A model generated the notes under the pieces. It did no database searches, was not told the DNA's origin, and saw only the letters and a list, made by a program, of their open reading frames with translations. Shown piece after piece: positions 21,853-32,134 of a DNA stretch of 64,000 bases (positions within the stretch are counted from its first letter, which is position 1; the number at the start of each line of letters is the position of its first letter). The position numbers and the translations under genes are program-made. Location: the NCBI RefSeq assembly GCF_009363535.1, contig NZ_CP045369.1:563501-627500 (forward strand). The letters are read 5' to 3'. This DNA is from Microbulbifer sp. THAF38 (lineage in GTDB: Bacteria; Pseudomonadota; Gammaproteobacteria; Pseudomonadales; Cellvibrionaceae).

Positions 21853-23886
21853 TTAGCGGCTCGGCAGCTTCAGGCTGAACTCCACACCGCTGTTATCAAC
21901 ACGATTTCGGGCCTCCAGGCGGCCCTGGTGAAAGTCAGCGATCAACTTAGCGATATGGAGCCCAAGGCCCAAATGCCCGGCGTTGTCACCCTCCTTGCGC
22001 ACGGATACCAGTGAATCGAATAGCTTGTGTGCATAGCCATTGGGTAGCAGTGGACCGTCGTTACTCACACTGATCAGGTAGCCGTCCTTTTCACTCCGGG
22101 CTAAAAGCCGGATTTCACTGCCCTCTGGGGCGAAGCTGCAAGCATTGTCTACCAGTTTATCTAATAGCTGCGCCAATAGCTCCGGGGCTCCCTCGCAGCG
22201 AAGTTCGCCGTTGGGTTTGTTCAGTGAAAAGCGGTGGCGAGGGTGGGCATCGCTGTAGCATTGCACCATGACTTCCAGCAGATCTGCCAAGTCAAAGCGC
22301 TCTCGCTCTGCCTGGTGAATACTGGCTTCCAGGTTGCTGGCTGCGGAGAGACTGTTGAGGATTCCGGATAGGCGGGCACTGCCATCCATCGCGCGCTCTG
22401 CATAGCGACGGCTATCTTCATCCAGTTCGCCTGCGGAGAGATTGTCGAGGGAAGAGCGCACCACTGCGAGAGGTGTACGCAGCTCGTGGGACAGCTTACT
22501 GGCAAGGGTGCGCAGATATTGGTGATACTGGTCCAGCTCTCCCAGAAGGCTGGCAAAGGCGCGGTTGAGTGCGCCCAGTTCATCACTGGCGGAGGAGCGG
22601 GGGAAGTTGCCGCGCAATTTGCCGCTACTGTCGACCGCATTACGCGCGGCGCGGTGCAGTTTGCGAATACGCCACGACAGCCAGCTGGCGTAGCCCAGTA
22701 AAAACAGCAGTGCCGTTGCCGCTGCCGCACAGCTAATCAGCCACAGCCGGTGCGCGGCGCCCTCAGTTACCGATTGCATGACCTCAGCGGATTGCAGCAC
22801 GAGTACCCGTCCCAATAGTGGCCGTTCTATGACTTCATCAGCTCGGGTAATCACGGGCACACTGACTGCGCCTATACGCGACTGCAGTGGCCCGCCAAAC
22901 CACTGCTCTGCCGTATCGCGCCCTATACCGCTGCTGAGAGGCAAGTCATTTTCGGGTAGTTTTGGTAGCTCTTCCCTGGCGAGTAACTTGCGGTAAATCC
23001 AGCTGCGCAGCCAGGGCCGAGGTGCGCTCTCCTCCGCATCAACCTCTTGTGGTTGGCCATTACTGGCAAGCAGGAATCCCTCGCTATCTACGACTGCCAG
23101 GCGCAAGCCTGGGCGAGCAAAGTGATCGAGCTCTTGTTGTAACTCAGGCAGCGGGGCAACTAAACGCCCCGGTTGGCCATCGGCGGGCAGGGTGCTGGCG
23201 CTGTGGATTGGTGTCGCACCGTTGCTATTGGCGCGGTCCTGTACTCGAATGGACAGGCCACCACCGGTGAGCGCATAGGGAAGGGTGAGCTCTAGTTGAT
23301 ACCCTTTGGGTGAGGTGGTCCAACGCCCGCGCAGGCGCAATTCGCGTTGGTAATCACCTTCGCGTGGGTTGTGCCACAAAGCCTCGACCGGGCCCCGACT
23401 CGCCACCGGCAACAAGTAATGGCGCCCGCGGGTAAACAGTTCGACAGTATCCCCTCCCGCAAGCAGGTTTGTGCGGGGGTCTCGGTAAGCGGGGGTCTCA
23501 TCACTGACTGTTAACAGCAGGTAAATCTGATCCTCAAACTGGCCGAGGGTGATTTGCGCCTGGGGCATGAGCTGCTCATTGAGTAGTTCACGAGGTGTGA
23601 GCTCCCAGGGGCGCCAGTCATCCCCGTAGCCATCAACGACCGGAGGGTGGGAAAGTGGATTTAGGTAGAGTTGGCTGCCCGGTGGGCGCGCGTGGCGTGC
23701 GGGGTCTGGAGCAATGAGCTGCGGGGTGCTTGCCAGGCGCGCGGCAATCGCCGCAGCTGTGGCCTCGAGGGCTTGCAACTGGCCCTGTGCCAGTGCCGCA
23801 TCCACCTGGCGGAGGTATTGGCAGCCTGCCCAGGGCAGGGCCAGAGCCACAAGGCTCACCAGCAGGAGTTGACGGCGAAGTTTCAT
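21853..23886 (-). CDS. pdsS: Sensor histidine kinase, PdsS-like (dedicated sortase system)
   Basis: A 677-residue inner-membrane histidine kinase. It has an N-terminal span (about 5-22), a large periplasmic region that contains a CBM9-like sandwich domain ([14 protein letters not shown] at 81-94, extending to about 245), a second span near 380-402, a HAMP-like linker, the phosphoacceptor His467 in LSHELRTPL, an N-box [10 protein letters not shown] near 585 and a GLGLHIAK G-box near 640. This layout, together with the adjacent regulator and OmpA-like gene, matches the kinase of the proteobacterial dedicated sortase system. It is 65 bases downstream of the regulator. A general ProdH/BaeS-like kinase is the alternative reading. 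Confidence 0.8.
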   Translation of the reverse strand: MKLRRQLLLVSLVALALPWAGCQYLRQVDAALAQGQLQALEATAAAIAARLASTPQLIAPDPARHARPPGSQLYLNPLSHPPVVDGYGDDWRPWELTPRELLNEQLMPQAQITLGQFEDQIYLLLTVSDETPAYRDPRTNLLAGGDTVELFTRGRHYLLPVASRGPVEALWHNPREGDYQRELRLRGRWTTSPKGYQLELTLPYALTGGGLSIRVQDRANSNGATPIHSASTLPADGQPGRLVAPLPELQQELDHFARPGLRLAVVDSEGFLLASNGQPQEVDAEESAPRPWLRSWIYRKLLAREELPKLPENDLPLSSGIGRDTAEQWFGGPLQSRIGAVSVPVITRADEVIERPLLGRVLVLQSAEVMQSVTEGAAHRLWLISCAAAATALLFLLGYASWLSWRIRKLHRAARNAVDSSGKLRGNFPRSSASDELGALNRAFASLLGELDQYHQYLRTLASKLSHELRTPLAVVRSSLDNLSAGELDEDSRRYAERAMDGSARLSGILNSLSAASNLEASIHQAERERFDLADLLEVMVQCYSDAHPRHRFSLNKPNGELRCEGAPELLAQLLDKLVDNACSFAPEGSEIRLLARSEKDGYLISVSNDGPLLPNGYAHKLFDSLVSVRKEGDNAGHLGLGLHIAKLIADFHQGRLEARNRVDNSGVEFSLKLPSR

Positions 23887-23951
23887 GTATGAGCTCTCGA
23901 AATACTGTGGGCCGGCAGGTGTGCTGTTAGGGTTATCCGCTATAAGGGCTA

Positions 23952-24641
23952 TTAAAGTTGCCAGCGATACCCCATGCCATAAGCGGTGCCTATAGCGTTA
24001 AATTCACTATCCAGGGCCTGAAATTTCTTGCGGATCCGTTTTACATGGGAAGTAATGGTGTTGTCGTCCAAAACTACTCGAGCGGCCTCCATTAACTGGC
24101 TGCGGGATTTCACATGTCCGGGGCGTTTGGCCAGGGCGTGGACTATCCAGAATTCCGTGACAGTGAGGTCCACTGCCAGCCCGTTCCAGTGGCAGTGCAA
24201 TCGGGAGATATCCAGCTCCAGCTTACCCTGGGTCAGGCTTTCTCCTTCATTGCCCTGATCGCGTAGTACGCTGACCCGGCGCAGCAGCGCATTGATACGT
24301 GCCTGCATATGGGGCAGGGAGATATCCTTGGTGAGGTAGTCGTCGGCGCCGAGGCGCAGGCCGGAAATAATATCCAGCTCGGAATCCCTGGCGGTGAGAA
24401 ACAGAATCGGCAAGCTGGGGGCCATGGCACGTAGCTCCCTGCACAACTCAAAGCCGCCTTCTACTTCGCTACCCAACCCGACGTCGATAACGGCAAGATC
24501 TGGCAGTCGCTGGCGAAAAGCCTCCATGGCCTCAATTCTTGCGCTGTAGAGATCGACTCGATAACCACTGCGGCGCAGTGCATCGCGGTAATTTTCGGCG
24601 ATGGCGCGCTCGTCTTCGACAATAGCGATAGTTGCACTCAT
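23952..24641 (-). CDS. pdsR: Response regulator, PdsR-like (OmpR family)
   Basis: A 229-residue OmpR-type regulator. The receiver domain has the acidic pair ED at 9-11, phospho-Asp53 (VIDVGLGSEVEGG), Thr83 and Lys105; the winged-helix DNA-binding domain covers about 130-229, ending AYGMGYRWQL. The ATG at 24641 (MSATIAIVEDER) is chosen over one 25 codons upstream because the family starts here and a GGA site precedes it. It is cotranscribed with the pdsS-like kinase. It belongs with the dedicated-sortase regulators by context; its targets are unknown because the usual sortase and substrate genes are not nearby. Confidence 0.82.
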   Translation of the reverse strand: MSATIAIVEDERAIAENYRDALRRSGYRVDLYSARIEAMEAFRQRLPDLAVIDVGLGSEVEGGFELCRELRAMAPSLPILFLTARDSELDIISGLRLGADDYLTKDISLPHMQARINALLRRVSVLRDQGNEGESLTQGKLELDISRLHCHWNGLAVDLTVTEFWIVHALAKRPGHVKSRSQLMEAARVVLDDNTITSHVKRIRKKFQALDSEFNAIGTAYGMGYRWQL

Positions 24642-24825
24642 GGTTGATTCCGACGGCTTCTTTTGTGGCGGAGAATCATGCACGAAATTGCAGCTTATTG
24701 GCAAAAAGGCGGGCACAAATGGCCCGCAAACAACAGGGTTTCTTTCAGGGGGAGAGTTTTAGCGTATTTGTAATCCGCCTATATATGCAACTAGGTGCAA
24801 CAGCGATTTGAAGTCGCCTTGCGCA

Positions 24826-24853
24826 GCCGCGAGGATTTGTAGTCCATCGCGGC
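24826..24853. repeat. GCCGCGA inverted repeat
   Basis: GCCGCGA (24826-24832) and TCGCGGC (24847-24853) form a 7-bp stem in the 237-base gap between the pdsO-like and pdsR-like genes. A short T-run follows on the plus strand only. It could be a weak transcript-end or processing signal for the pdsO-like gene, or a remnant boundary. Confidence 0.3.
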
Positions 24854-24878
24854 GTTTTACAGTGGGGCTTGGCAGTCT

Positions 24879-25565
24879 TTAGAAGTGTCCGGCCATGGCT
24901 TCCGGCAGAGAGAAGCGGATATCCACACGACGCTCCATGGCATAGGCGTCAACATCCCCTTTGGGTGCCTGGGAGTAGGTGGCCCCCATGGCTTGACGGC
25001 TGATTCGGGAGGCGTCGATGCCTAGGGAGATCAGTGCCTGCTCAACACTCAGGGCGCGCTGGTCGGACAGCACGTTGTTGTAACCATCGCTGCCCCTTGG
25101 GTCGGCATGTCCCTCAAGATGGATCTGCAGATGGGGGTGACGCTTCAGAAAGTCAGCCATGGCATTCAGCTGTTGAAGCTGGGTGGCCTGAAGCTCATCT
25201 TCTCCGGTGGTGAATAACATCTGGAATTGCAGTGAATCCAGTGCCACTTGACTGGCATCATTCGCGGACAGTCGAGCCGCATCCAGTTGCTGTGCCAGGT
25301 TGCTGAGCTCTGCACGGCTCTCTGTCAGTTGTGTTGCCAGCATATCTGCCTCTTCTGCTTGCTTGACCTGTTCGCCGAGCCAGGCACCACCGATTGCACC
25401 GGCGATAAACCCGACTGGGCCCCCTACAGCGGCACCGGCAACGGCTGCCGTGGTAAAGACCGTGGCCTGTTTGGCCGGGGTCAGTTTTGATTCATTGAGT
25501 TCACTCGCCTGGGTACCAGAGGCGATCAGGGAAGTCAGGGCTGCAACCAGTAATGCTTTTTTCAT
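24879..25565 (-). CDS. pdsO: OmpA-like envelope protein, PdsO-like
   Basis: A 228-residue exported protein: signal peptide (about 1-20, ending TQASE), a glycine-rich hydrophobic stretch (AAVAGAAVGGPVGFIAGAIG, about 40-60) typical of glycine-zipper domains, a coiled-coil-like segment (about 65-105), and an OmpA C-terminal peptidoglycan-binding domain (HLEGHADPRGSDGYN near 154-168; later MERRVDIRF). This order fits the sortase-associated OmpA protein PdsO. It is upstream of the pdsR- and pdsS-like genes on the same strand, with a good RBS (GGAG). No lipobox is visible. Confidence 0.8.
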   Translation of the reverse strand: MKKALLVAALTSLIASGTQASELNESKLTPAKQATVFTTAAVAGAAVGGPVGFIAGAIGGAWLGEQVKQAEEADMLATQLTESRAELSNLAQQLDAARLSANDASQVALDSLQFQMLFTTGEDELQATQLQQLNAMADFLKRHPHLQIHLEGHADPRGSDGYNNVLSDQRALSVEQALISLGIDASRISRQAMGATYSQAPKGDVDAYAMERRVDIRFSLPEAMAGHF

Positions 25566-26033
25566 TGCTACTCTCCTTGGAGGCTTTCTTTTTTACTCGG
25601 TGGGCTGTGTGTTTGGCCCGTTTGAGTGTTATTAAAAAGCTCCAAGGTGGCGCTGGCGGGGCGCAGTAGTGGCAAACTACCGCGCAATTGTGGCGAAATG
25701 TGGCGACCGGTGGTGTCCTGTTATTTCAGGCGGTGGTAGCGCCGGTCGCGGGGCGAATCTACGCGGACACGAACTCGCTGTGGGCGGGGGCCGCGCATTA
25801 TCGCAATGTAAAGCACAATCGCCAGTGCCAGGGCAATAATCAAAGCGTTAATGGTCATCCTGTCTTCTCCCCGCGCCACCGGTTCCGTGGGACGCGTAAC
25901 TAGCTCACAGCTAGTATAGGCTCGCGGGCTCCAGGTCGTAGGAGCACACAATTACCCATGTCTCCATGGTTTCCGTGGAATTGCGGTAGACTTGCCGGCC
26001 AGCAGGTCTCGCCCAAATCCAGGAGTCACAGCG
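25566..26033. other. Region between pdsO-like gene and murJ
   Basis: This 468-base stretch contains the divergent promoters of the pdsO-like gene and murJ and a small membrane ORF (25721-25858, listed separately). There is no sortase-like or VIT-domain coding sequence here. I recognise no further feature. Confidence 0.5.
25721..25858 (-). CDS. Candidate 45-residue membrane protein
   Basis: A small ORF with a strong ribosome site (GGGGAG about ten bases upstream of the ATG). The product has one membrane span (INALIIALALAIVLYIAIM, residues 3-21) and a basic C-terminal tail rich in Arg (RPQRVRVRVDSPRDRRYH). A longer frame upstream to 25951 exists but is not hydrophobic and lacks an RBS. It lies upstream of the pdsO-like gene on the same strand, about 155 bases away. 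I do not recognise it; a small inner-membrane protein is plausible. Confidence 0.5.
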   Translation of the reverse strand: MTINALIIALALAIVLYIAIMRGPRPQRVRVRVDSPRDRRYHRLK

Positions 26034-27644
26034 TTGTCCCAGTTGCCCCCAACCCAAGACCAACCCACTGAAAAACCCGGTACGTCCAGACTTCTGCGCG
26101 GCAGCTCGGTGGTGGGGGCTGCGACTATGCTGTCCCGGGTTGCCGGCCTGGCCCGGGATATGGCACTGGCGCGCTTTGCCGGGGCAGGGGACGCCGCCGA
26201 TGCCTTTTTTGTGGCCTTCAAGATCCCCAACTTTTTCCGCCGCTTGTTTGCTGAGGGCGCTTTTGCCCAGGCATTTGTGCCGGTTCTTGCGGAGTATCGA
26301 CAAAAGGGCGGAATTGCCGCAGCGCGAGCACTGAATGACCGGGTCGCGGGTGCGCTCGGCGGTGTCCTGTTACTAGTTACTCTATTTGGGGTGCTGTGCG
26401 CGCCAATAGTGACCGGAATTTTTGCTTTTGGCTGGTGGTGGGACGGCAGCGAAAGAGAGAAGTTCGATCTTGCCGCCGGTATGCTGCAAATTACTTTTCC
26501 CTACCTGATGCTGATCTCTTTGGCGGGCTTCACCGGGGCCATCCTGAATAGTTTCGACCGCTTTGCTATCCCGGCATTGACGCCGATCATGCTGAATCTG
26601 GTATTGATCGGTGCGGCAACGGTGGGTACGGCTTGGTTCGATCCAGAGATTCTGGCCCTGGCCTGGGGTGTGCTTTTCGCAGGGCTGGTGCAGCTGCTAT
26701 TCCAGTTGCCTTTTTTGGCGCGTGAGGGGTTACTACCAAGGCCCAAGTGGGATTGGAGCCATCCGGGGGTCCGTAAAATCCTGCGCTTGATGGCTCCGGC
26801 GATTTTTGGCGTCTCAGTCACACAAATCAGCCTGGTGCTGGATACCTTGTTGGCCTCATTCCTGCCCAGTGGCAGCGTTTCCTGGCTGTATTTTTCCGAT
26901 CGCTTGACCGAATTACCGCTGGGTGTATTTGGTGTGGCTGTGGCCACGGTGATATTGCCGAGCCTGTCGCGTCTGCATAGTGATGGGGATCCGCGTCGAT
27001 TCCGCCATACCCTCGACTGGGCGCTGCGCAGTGTCACGCTTATCTCCCTGCCCGCGGCGGTAGCATTGGTGGTGCTGGCTGAGCCACTGTTGACCACACT
27101 CTTTCAGTACGGCCAGATGCAGCCCCGCGACATGCAGATGGCGGCCTGGTCCCTGAGGGCCTATGCCCTGGGGCTGTTGGCTTTTATGTTGATCAAAGTG
27201 TTGGCGCCTGGCTATTTCGCCCGTCAGGATACCTATACACCGGTGCGCTTCGGCTTGATCGCGATTTCAGCCAAGATGGTGCTGAGTCTCCTGTTTGTTA
27301 TTCCGTTGAATCATTATTTTAAGCTTGGTCATATGGGCTTAGCGCTGGCCACCGCCTGCCAAGCGGCGATCAATGCCTGGCTGTTGTACAAGGGCTTACG
27401 TAGGGACGATGTTTACGTGCCCGAGGCTGGTTGGGGGCGCTATCTGCTGCGATTACTCGCAGCCAACTTGGCGATGGTGGCTGTGTTGGTTGGGCTTCTC
27501 TACGTCTGGGAGGCCTGGAGTGCTTGGGGCTGGTTCGAACGAGCCTGGCGCATGGGGATAATAGTGGCCGCAGGAGGCTCGGCCTATCTACTGGCCCTAT
27601 TTGTTTCAGGCCTGCGTCCGCGTCACTTTCGCGCTACAAGCTAG
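26034..27644 (+). CDS. murJ: Lipid II flippase MurJ
   Basis: A 536-residue multi-span MOP-superfamily transporter (MurJ/MviN) that flips lipid II across the inner membrane for peptidoglycan synthesis. Characteristic segments are GAATMLSRVAGLARDM near the N-terminus and FKIPNFFRRLFAEGAFAQAF. I choose a TTG start at 26034 because AGGAG lies eight bases upstream; the only upstream ATG (25992) has no good ribosome site. It begins the conserved murJ-ribF-ileS-lspA-fkpB-ispH series. Confidence 0.92.
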   Translation: MSQLPPTQDQPTEKPGTSRLLRGSSVVGAATMLSRVAGLARDMALARFAGAGDAADAFFVAFKIPNFFRRLFAEGAFAQAFVPVLAEYRQKGGIAAARALNDRVAGALGGVLLLVTLFGVLCAPIVTGIFAFGWWWDGSEREKFDLAAGMLQITFPYLMLISLAGFTGAILNSFDRFAIPALTPIMLNLVLIGAATVGTAWFDPEILALAWGVLFAGLVQLLFQLPFLAREGLLPRPKWDWSHPGVRKILRLMAPAIFGVSVTQISLVLDTLLASFLPSGSVSWLYFSDRLTELPLGVFGVAVATVILPSLSRLHSDGDPRRFRHTLDWALRSVTLISLPAAVALVVLAEPLLTTLFQYGQMQPRDMQMAAWSLRAYALGLLAFMLIKVLAPGYFARQDTYTPVRFGLIAISAKMVLSLLFVIPLNHYFKLGHMGLALATACQAAINAWLLYKGLRRDDVYVPEAGWGRYLLRLLAANLAMVAVLVGLLYVWEAWSAWGWFERAWRMGIIVAAGGSAYLLALFVSGLRPRHFRATS

Positions 27645-27770
27645 CTCGCTATTAGCTACTAACTATAAGCTCCGTAATGACGTTTATTGTACGGGGCCAG
27701 TAGCCACTGGCCGCCCGGTGGGAATCCGCTATACTGTGCGGCTCGATTTTATGAGGATGGGAAGATCGTT

Positions 27771-28754
27771 TTGGCCCAGGAGCGCGAACTAATTCGCGGG
27801 TTGCACAACCTGCGCCCCCGCCACCGGGGATGCGTGGCGACGATCGGCTCGTTCGATGGTGTACATCTCGGTCACCAGGCAATTATTGCCCAGCTGCAAC
27901 AGCGAGCGCTGGAGTGGGGCCTTCCCTCGGTGGCCATTATATTTGAACCCCAGCCCCACGAGTTCTTTTCTGGTGAGAAAGCTCCCGCGCGCTTGATGCG
28001 TTTCAAGGAAAAGGTGCTGGCACTGTTCGATGCGGGCGTGGATCGGGTTTTGTGCCTGCAGTTTAATGAAACCCTGCGCGGACTCAGTGCCGAGGCTTTT
28101 ATCCAGCGGATATTGCTTGACGGCCTGGGCATTCGCCACCTGGTGGTTGGCGATGATTTTCGCTTTGGCTGCGACCGCAGTGGTGACTACGAACTTTTGC
28201 AAAAGATGGGTACACAGAGCGGCTTCAGCGTGGAAGATACCGCGACTTTGGAAATACACGGTGCTAGGGTCAGCAGTACCCGTATTCGCGAGGCCTTACA
28301 GGACGGCGATTTCCAGTTGGCTGAGGCCCTCTTGGGGCGGCCCTACAAGATAACCGGCAGGGTAGCGCCTGGGCGTTCACTCGGCCGTCAGCTGGGCGCG
28401 CCCACGGCCAATGTGCGCCTGCATCGCTATCGCTCCCCCTTGGTTGGCGTTTATACGGTGCGCACCACCGCCACCGATAGTTCTGAACTCGCCAGTGGGC
28501 GGCGAGAAATAGATGGCGTAGCCAATGTGGGATTTCGCCCCACTGTAGAGGGGGAGGGTGCGCGTCCTCTGCTGGAGGTAAACCTGTTTGATTTCAACGG
28601 CAATCTCTACGGGCGGGAACTCGCCGTAGAGTTCTGCCACAAGTTGCGCAACGAGGAGAAGTTCGCCTCGTTGGATATTCTCAAGGCTCGTATCGCCGAG
28701 GATATCGATAATGCCCGGCAGTGGTTTAAACAAAACCCTCGACCGCATCCATAA
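27771..28754 (+). CDS. ribF: Riboflavin kinase / FAD synthetase
   Basis: A bifunctional enzyme converting riboflavin to FMN and FAD, about 327 residues. The N-terminal FAD synthetase domain has TIGSFDGVHLGH (24-35) and the C-terminal flavokinase domain has GRPYKITGRV, the PTAN motif (GAPTANV) and GVANVGFRPT. There is no suitable ATG near the family N-terminus (ELIRGLHNLRP). A TTG at 27771 preceded by GAGGATGGGA is the best start; an ATG at 27687 would add 28 unlikely residues. Confidence 0.93.
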   Translation: MAQERELIRGLHNLRPRHRGCVATIGSFDGVHLGHQAIIAQLQQRALEWGLPSVAIIFEPQPHEFFSGEKAPARLMRFKEKVLALFDAGVDRVLCLQFNETLRGLSAEAFIQRILLDGLGIRHLVVGDDFRFGCDRSGDYELLQKMGTQSGFSVEDTATLEIHGARVSSTRIREALQDGDFQLAEALLGRPYKITGRVAPGRSLGRQLGAPTANVRLHRYRSPLVGVYTVRTTATDSSELASGRREIDGVANVGFRPTVEGEGARPLLEVNLFDFNGNLYGRELAVEFCHKLRNEEKFASLDILKARIAEDIDNARQWFKQNPRPHP

Positions 28755-28803
28755 ACTGAGACGACCTAATTTATTTTTCTACTAGAGCTGAAGTAGACAT
28801 CCA

Positions 28804-31608
28804 ATGACTGATTATAAAGCGACCCTGAATCTGCCTGAGACCGACTTCCCCATGCGTGGCAATTTGCCGCAGCGTGAGCCGGCAATTCTGAAAAAATGGC
28901 AGGACAACAAGCTCTACGAAAAAATTCGCGAGGCGCGCGCCGGACGCGAGCAGTTTATCCTGCACGATGGCCCTCCCTATGCGAATGGCGATATTCACAT
29001 TGGTCACTCAGTTAACAAGATTCTCAAAGACATCATTATCAAGTCGAAAACCTTGAGTGGTTTCGATGCTCCCTACGTACCTGGGTGGGACTGCCACGGC
29101 TTACCGATCGAACACCGTGTAGAGAAAAAAATCGGCAAGGCCGGAAGTAAAGTGGACCACAAGACTTTCCGCCAGAAATGCCGCGAGTATGCCGCCAAGC
29201 AGGTGGAAGGACAGAAGATAGATTTCGTGCGTCTGGGTGTGTTTGGCGAATGGGACAATCCCTACCGCACCATGGATTTCCAGTTTGAGGGCGATATTAT
29301 TCGCGCGCTCGGCCGCGTGGTGAAAAATGGCCATCTGGCGCGTGGTTTCAAACCTGTGTACTGGAGTGTGGTGGGTGGTTCTGCGCTGGCTGAAGCGGAA
29401 GTGGAGTATCAGGATAAAACCTCTTATTCCATCGACGTCTGCTACCCGGTAAGTGAAGAGGCGGATCTGGCCATAGCCGATGCCTCTGGTGGCCACGCGG
29501 GGGAGGGCCCGCTGTCGGTGGTCATTTGGACTACAACACCCTGGACCCTGCCTTCGAGCCAGGCGGTTTCCGTAAACGGCGAACTGGAATATGTGGTGGT
29601 ACAGGCGGGCAAACGTCGTTTGCTGGTTGCGGAAGCGCTGAAGGATGCGGTTCTAGCTCGCGCAGGCTTCGAAGGGGAAGTTGTGGGGCGCATTCGCGGC
29701 GCCGCTCTGGAGCACCTGAAAGTGCACCATCCCTTCTACGACAAGCTGCTGCCAATCGTCCTTGGCGATCATGTCACCACCGATGCCGGTACCGGCTGCG
29801 TGCATACAGCCCCGGACCACGGCCCGGATGACTTCCAGGTAGGCAAGCGCTACGGCATTGAAACCCTCAACTACATTGATAATAACGGTGTCTACCGCGA
29901 CAACGTGCCGCTGTTTGCCGGTGAGCATGTTTACAAAGTGGATGACAAGATTGTTGCATTACTAGAGGAGCGCGGTGTGCTGCTGCACAAGGGCAAGCTG
30001 GAGCACAGCTACCCGCATTGCTGGCGCACCAAGACGCCGCTGATCTACCGTGCGACGCCTCAGTGGTTTATCAGCATGCAGCAAAATGACCTGATGGAGC
30101 AGGCGCAGAAAGCGGCAGATGACGTGCTGTGGATACCTGGCTGGGGCAAGGCTCGTATCGATTCCATGCTCAATGGCAGTCCAGACTGGTGTATCTCCCG
30201 CCAGCGTACCTGGGGAGTGCCTATTGCCTTATTCGTGAACAAAGAGACCCACGAGTTGCACCCTGAGTCCCCGGCATTGATGGATAAAGTGGCCGCTTTG
30301 GTCGACGAAAAAGGGATGGATGTCTGGTTTGATCTAGATGCCCGTGATCTTCTTGGTGATGAGGCGGAACACTACGAGAAAGTGACCGACACTCTCGATG
30401 TCTGGTTCGATTCTGGCGTGACCCATTACGCCGTGTTGGAGCGCCGTGAAGGTCTGCGCTTCCCCGCCGATCTCTACCTGGAAGGGTCCGACCAGCATCG
30501 AGGCTGGTTCCAGTCCTCCCTGAAGACCTCGATCGCTATCAATGGCTGCGCACCATATAAGCAGGTCCTGACCCACGGCTTCACCGTGGATGCCCAGGGG
30601 CGCAAGATGTCGAAGTCTATCGGCAATACTGTCGCCCCCCTGGATGTGATCAACAAGCTGGGTGCAGATGTCCTGCGCCTGTGGGTATCGGCCACCGACT
30701 TTAGTGGTGAAATGGCCGTTTCCGACGAAATTCTCAAGCGCACCGCCGATTCTTATCGACGTTTGCGCAATACCGCGCGCTTCTTCCTGTCGAACCTGGC
30801 TGGTTTTGATCCGCAGAAAGATCTATTGCCAGAAAATGAATTGCTGGCGCTGGATCGCTGGGCGCTGGATAAGGCTGCGCACCTGCAGGACGAGATCTTG
30901 GCAGCCTACGATAACTACCAGTTCCACCAGATTTACCAGAAATTACATAACTTCTGCGTAGTGGAAATGGGTGGTTTCTATCTGGATATCATCAAGGACC
31001 GTCAGTACACCACCAAGGAAGACAGTATTGCGCGCCGCTCGGCACAGAGTGCGCTTTACCATATTGTGCAGGCATTCGTGCGCTGGATAGCACCGATTCT
31101 GAGCTTTACTGCCGAGGAGTTGTGGCAGTTTATTCCAGGTAACAATGCCGATAGCGTCTTTATCGAAGAGTGGTATCCACTGCCTAAGTTGCCGGTAGAG
31201 GCCAACAAAGGTGCAGAATACTGGGCCGTAATGGCCGAGGTAAAAACGGCGGTAAATAAGGTATTGGAAGAGCAGCGTGCAGCTGGAGCCATCGGTGGAT
31301 CCCTACAGGCTGCGGTTACTCTATATGCCAACGATGACCTGCGCGAGAAATTACTCGAACTGGAAAATGAACTGCGCTTCGTGCTGATTTGTTCCTCCAC
31401 TTCTGTACAGCCGCTCAGCGATGCGGGGGGCGCCGAGGCTACCGAGCTTGAAGGCCTTAAAATTGGTGTGAGTAAGGTAGATCACCCCAAATGTGCGCGC
31501 TGCTGGCACTACCGCGCGGATGTGGGTGAGAACAGTGATTACCCGGATGTATGCGGTCGCTGTGTAGAAAATGTGACTGGTAAAGGCGAGGTAAGGCACT
31601 ATGCCTAA
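28804..31608 (+). CDS. ileS: Isoleucyl-tRNA synthetase
   Basis: A 934-residue class I aminoacyl-tRNA synthetase charging tRNA-Ile, with editing. The HIGH-type motif [12 protein letters not shown] is near 57-68, KMSKS near 602, a connective peptide editing domain lies between ([12 protein letters not shown]), and a C-terminal zinc site (CARCWHYR ... CGRCVEN) is complete. The length matches the bacterial Zn-containing form. Its 3' end overlaps lspA by eight bases. Confidence 0.98.
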   Translation: MTDYKATLNLPETDFPMRGNLPQREPAILKKWQDNKLYEKIREARAGREQFILHDGPPYANGDIHIGHSVNKILKDIIIKSKTLSGFDAPYVPGWDCHGLPIEHRVEKKIGKAGSKVDHKTFRQKCREYAAKQVEGQKIDFVRLGVFGEWDNPYRTMDFQFEGDIIRALGRVVKNGHLARGFKPVYWSVVGGSALAEAEVEYQDKTSYSIDVCYPVSEEADLAIADASGGHAGEGPLSVVIWTTTPWTLPSSQAVSVNGELEYVVVQAGKRRLLVAEALKDAVLARAGFEGEVVGRIRGAALEHLKVHHPFYDKLLPIVLGDHVTTDAGTGCVHTAPDHGPDDFQVGKRYGIETLNYIDNNGVYRDNVPLFAGEHVYKVDDKIVALLEERGVLLHKGKLEHSYPHCWRTKTPLIYRATPQWFISMQQNDLMEQAQKAADDVLWIPGWGKARIDSMLNGSPDWCISRQRTWGVPIALFVNKETHELHPESPALMDKVAALVDEKGMDVWFDLDARDLLGDEAEHYEKVTDTLDVWFDSGVTHYAVLERREGLRFPADLYLEGSDQHRGWFQSSLKTSIAINGCAPYKQVLTHGFTVDAQGRKMSKSIGNTVAPLDVINKLGADVLRLWVSATDFSGEMAVSDEILKRTADSYRRLRNTARFFLSNLAGFDPQKDLLPENELLALDRWALDKAAHLQDEILAAYDNYQFHQIYQKLHNFCVVEMGGFYLDIIKDRQYTTKEDSIARRSAQSALYHIVQAFVRWIAPILSFTAEELWQFIPGNNADSVFIEEWYPLPKLPVEANKGAEYWAVMAEVKTAVNKVLEEQRAAGAIGGSLQAAVTLYANDDLREKLLELENELRFVLICSSTSVQPLSDAGGAEATELEGLKIGVSKVDHPKCARCWHYRADVGENSDYPDVCGRCVENVTGKGEVRHYA

Positions 31609-32128
31609 GACCAATCTGCTGCTCGGTCATCCCTGGCGCTGGTATTGGCTGGCCCTGGCTGTGGTGATTCTAGATGTTGCCACCAAGGTTTGGGCCGTGG
31701 GTGAATTTATGTACGGCCCAGCGGTGCAAATTATTCCGGGGTTTCTGCAGTTTACCTATGCCGAAAACTACGGCGCAGCGTTTAGCTTCCTGTCTGATGC
31801 AGGGGGCTGGCAGCGGTGGTTTTTTGGCGTGATCGCAATGGTCTTTAGCATTGTTGTCACCATTTGGCTGTGGCGTTTGCCAGCGCTGAAGCGCTGGGAA
31901 CCCTGTGCCCTGGCCCTGATTCTTGGCGGCGCCCTCGGTAACCTATGGGATCGGATTTTGCTGGGGTATGTACGGGATTTTATTTCCGTGTACTACGGCA
32001 GTTGGCATTTCCCTGTGTTTAATGTGGCGGATATGGGCATCAGTATCGGCGCAGCCATGCTGGTAATAGAGTTGCTTTTCTTTGCAGAAAAAGACGGCGA
32101 CAAGACAAAAAATAACGCGGAAGTTTAA
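31601..32128 (+). CDS. lspA: Lipoprotein signal peptidase
   Basis: A 175-residue four-span inner-membrane aspartyl protease that removes signal peptides from prolipoproteins such as the BamD precursor in this window. The catalytic Asp126 (GYVRDFI) and Asp144 (FNVADMGIS) are in their conserved blocks, with NYGAAFS at 56-62. It overlaps the end of ileS, so it is translationally coupled, and is followed by fkpB after six bases. Confidence 0.97.
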   Translation: MPKTNLLLGHPWRWYWLALAVVILDVATKVWAVGEFMYGPAVQIIPGFLQFTYAENYGAAFSFLSDAGGWQRWFFGVIAMVFSIVVTIWLWRLPALKRWEPCALALILGGALGNLWDRILLGYVRDFISVYYGSWHFPVFNVADMGISIGAAMLVIELLFFAEKDGDKTKNNAEV

Positions 32129-32134
32129 CGAACC

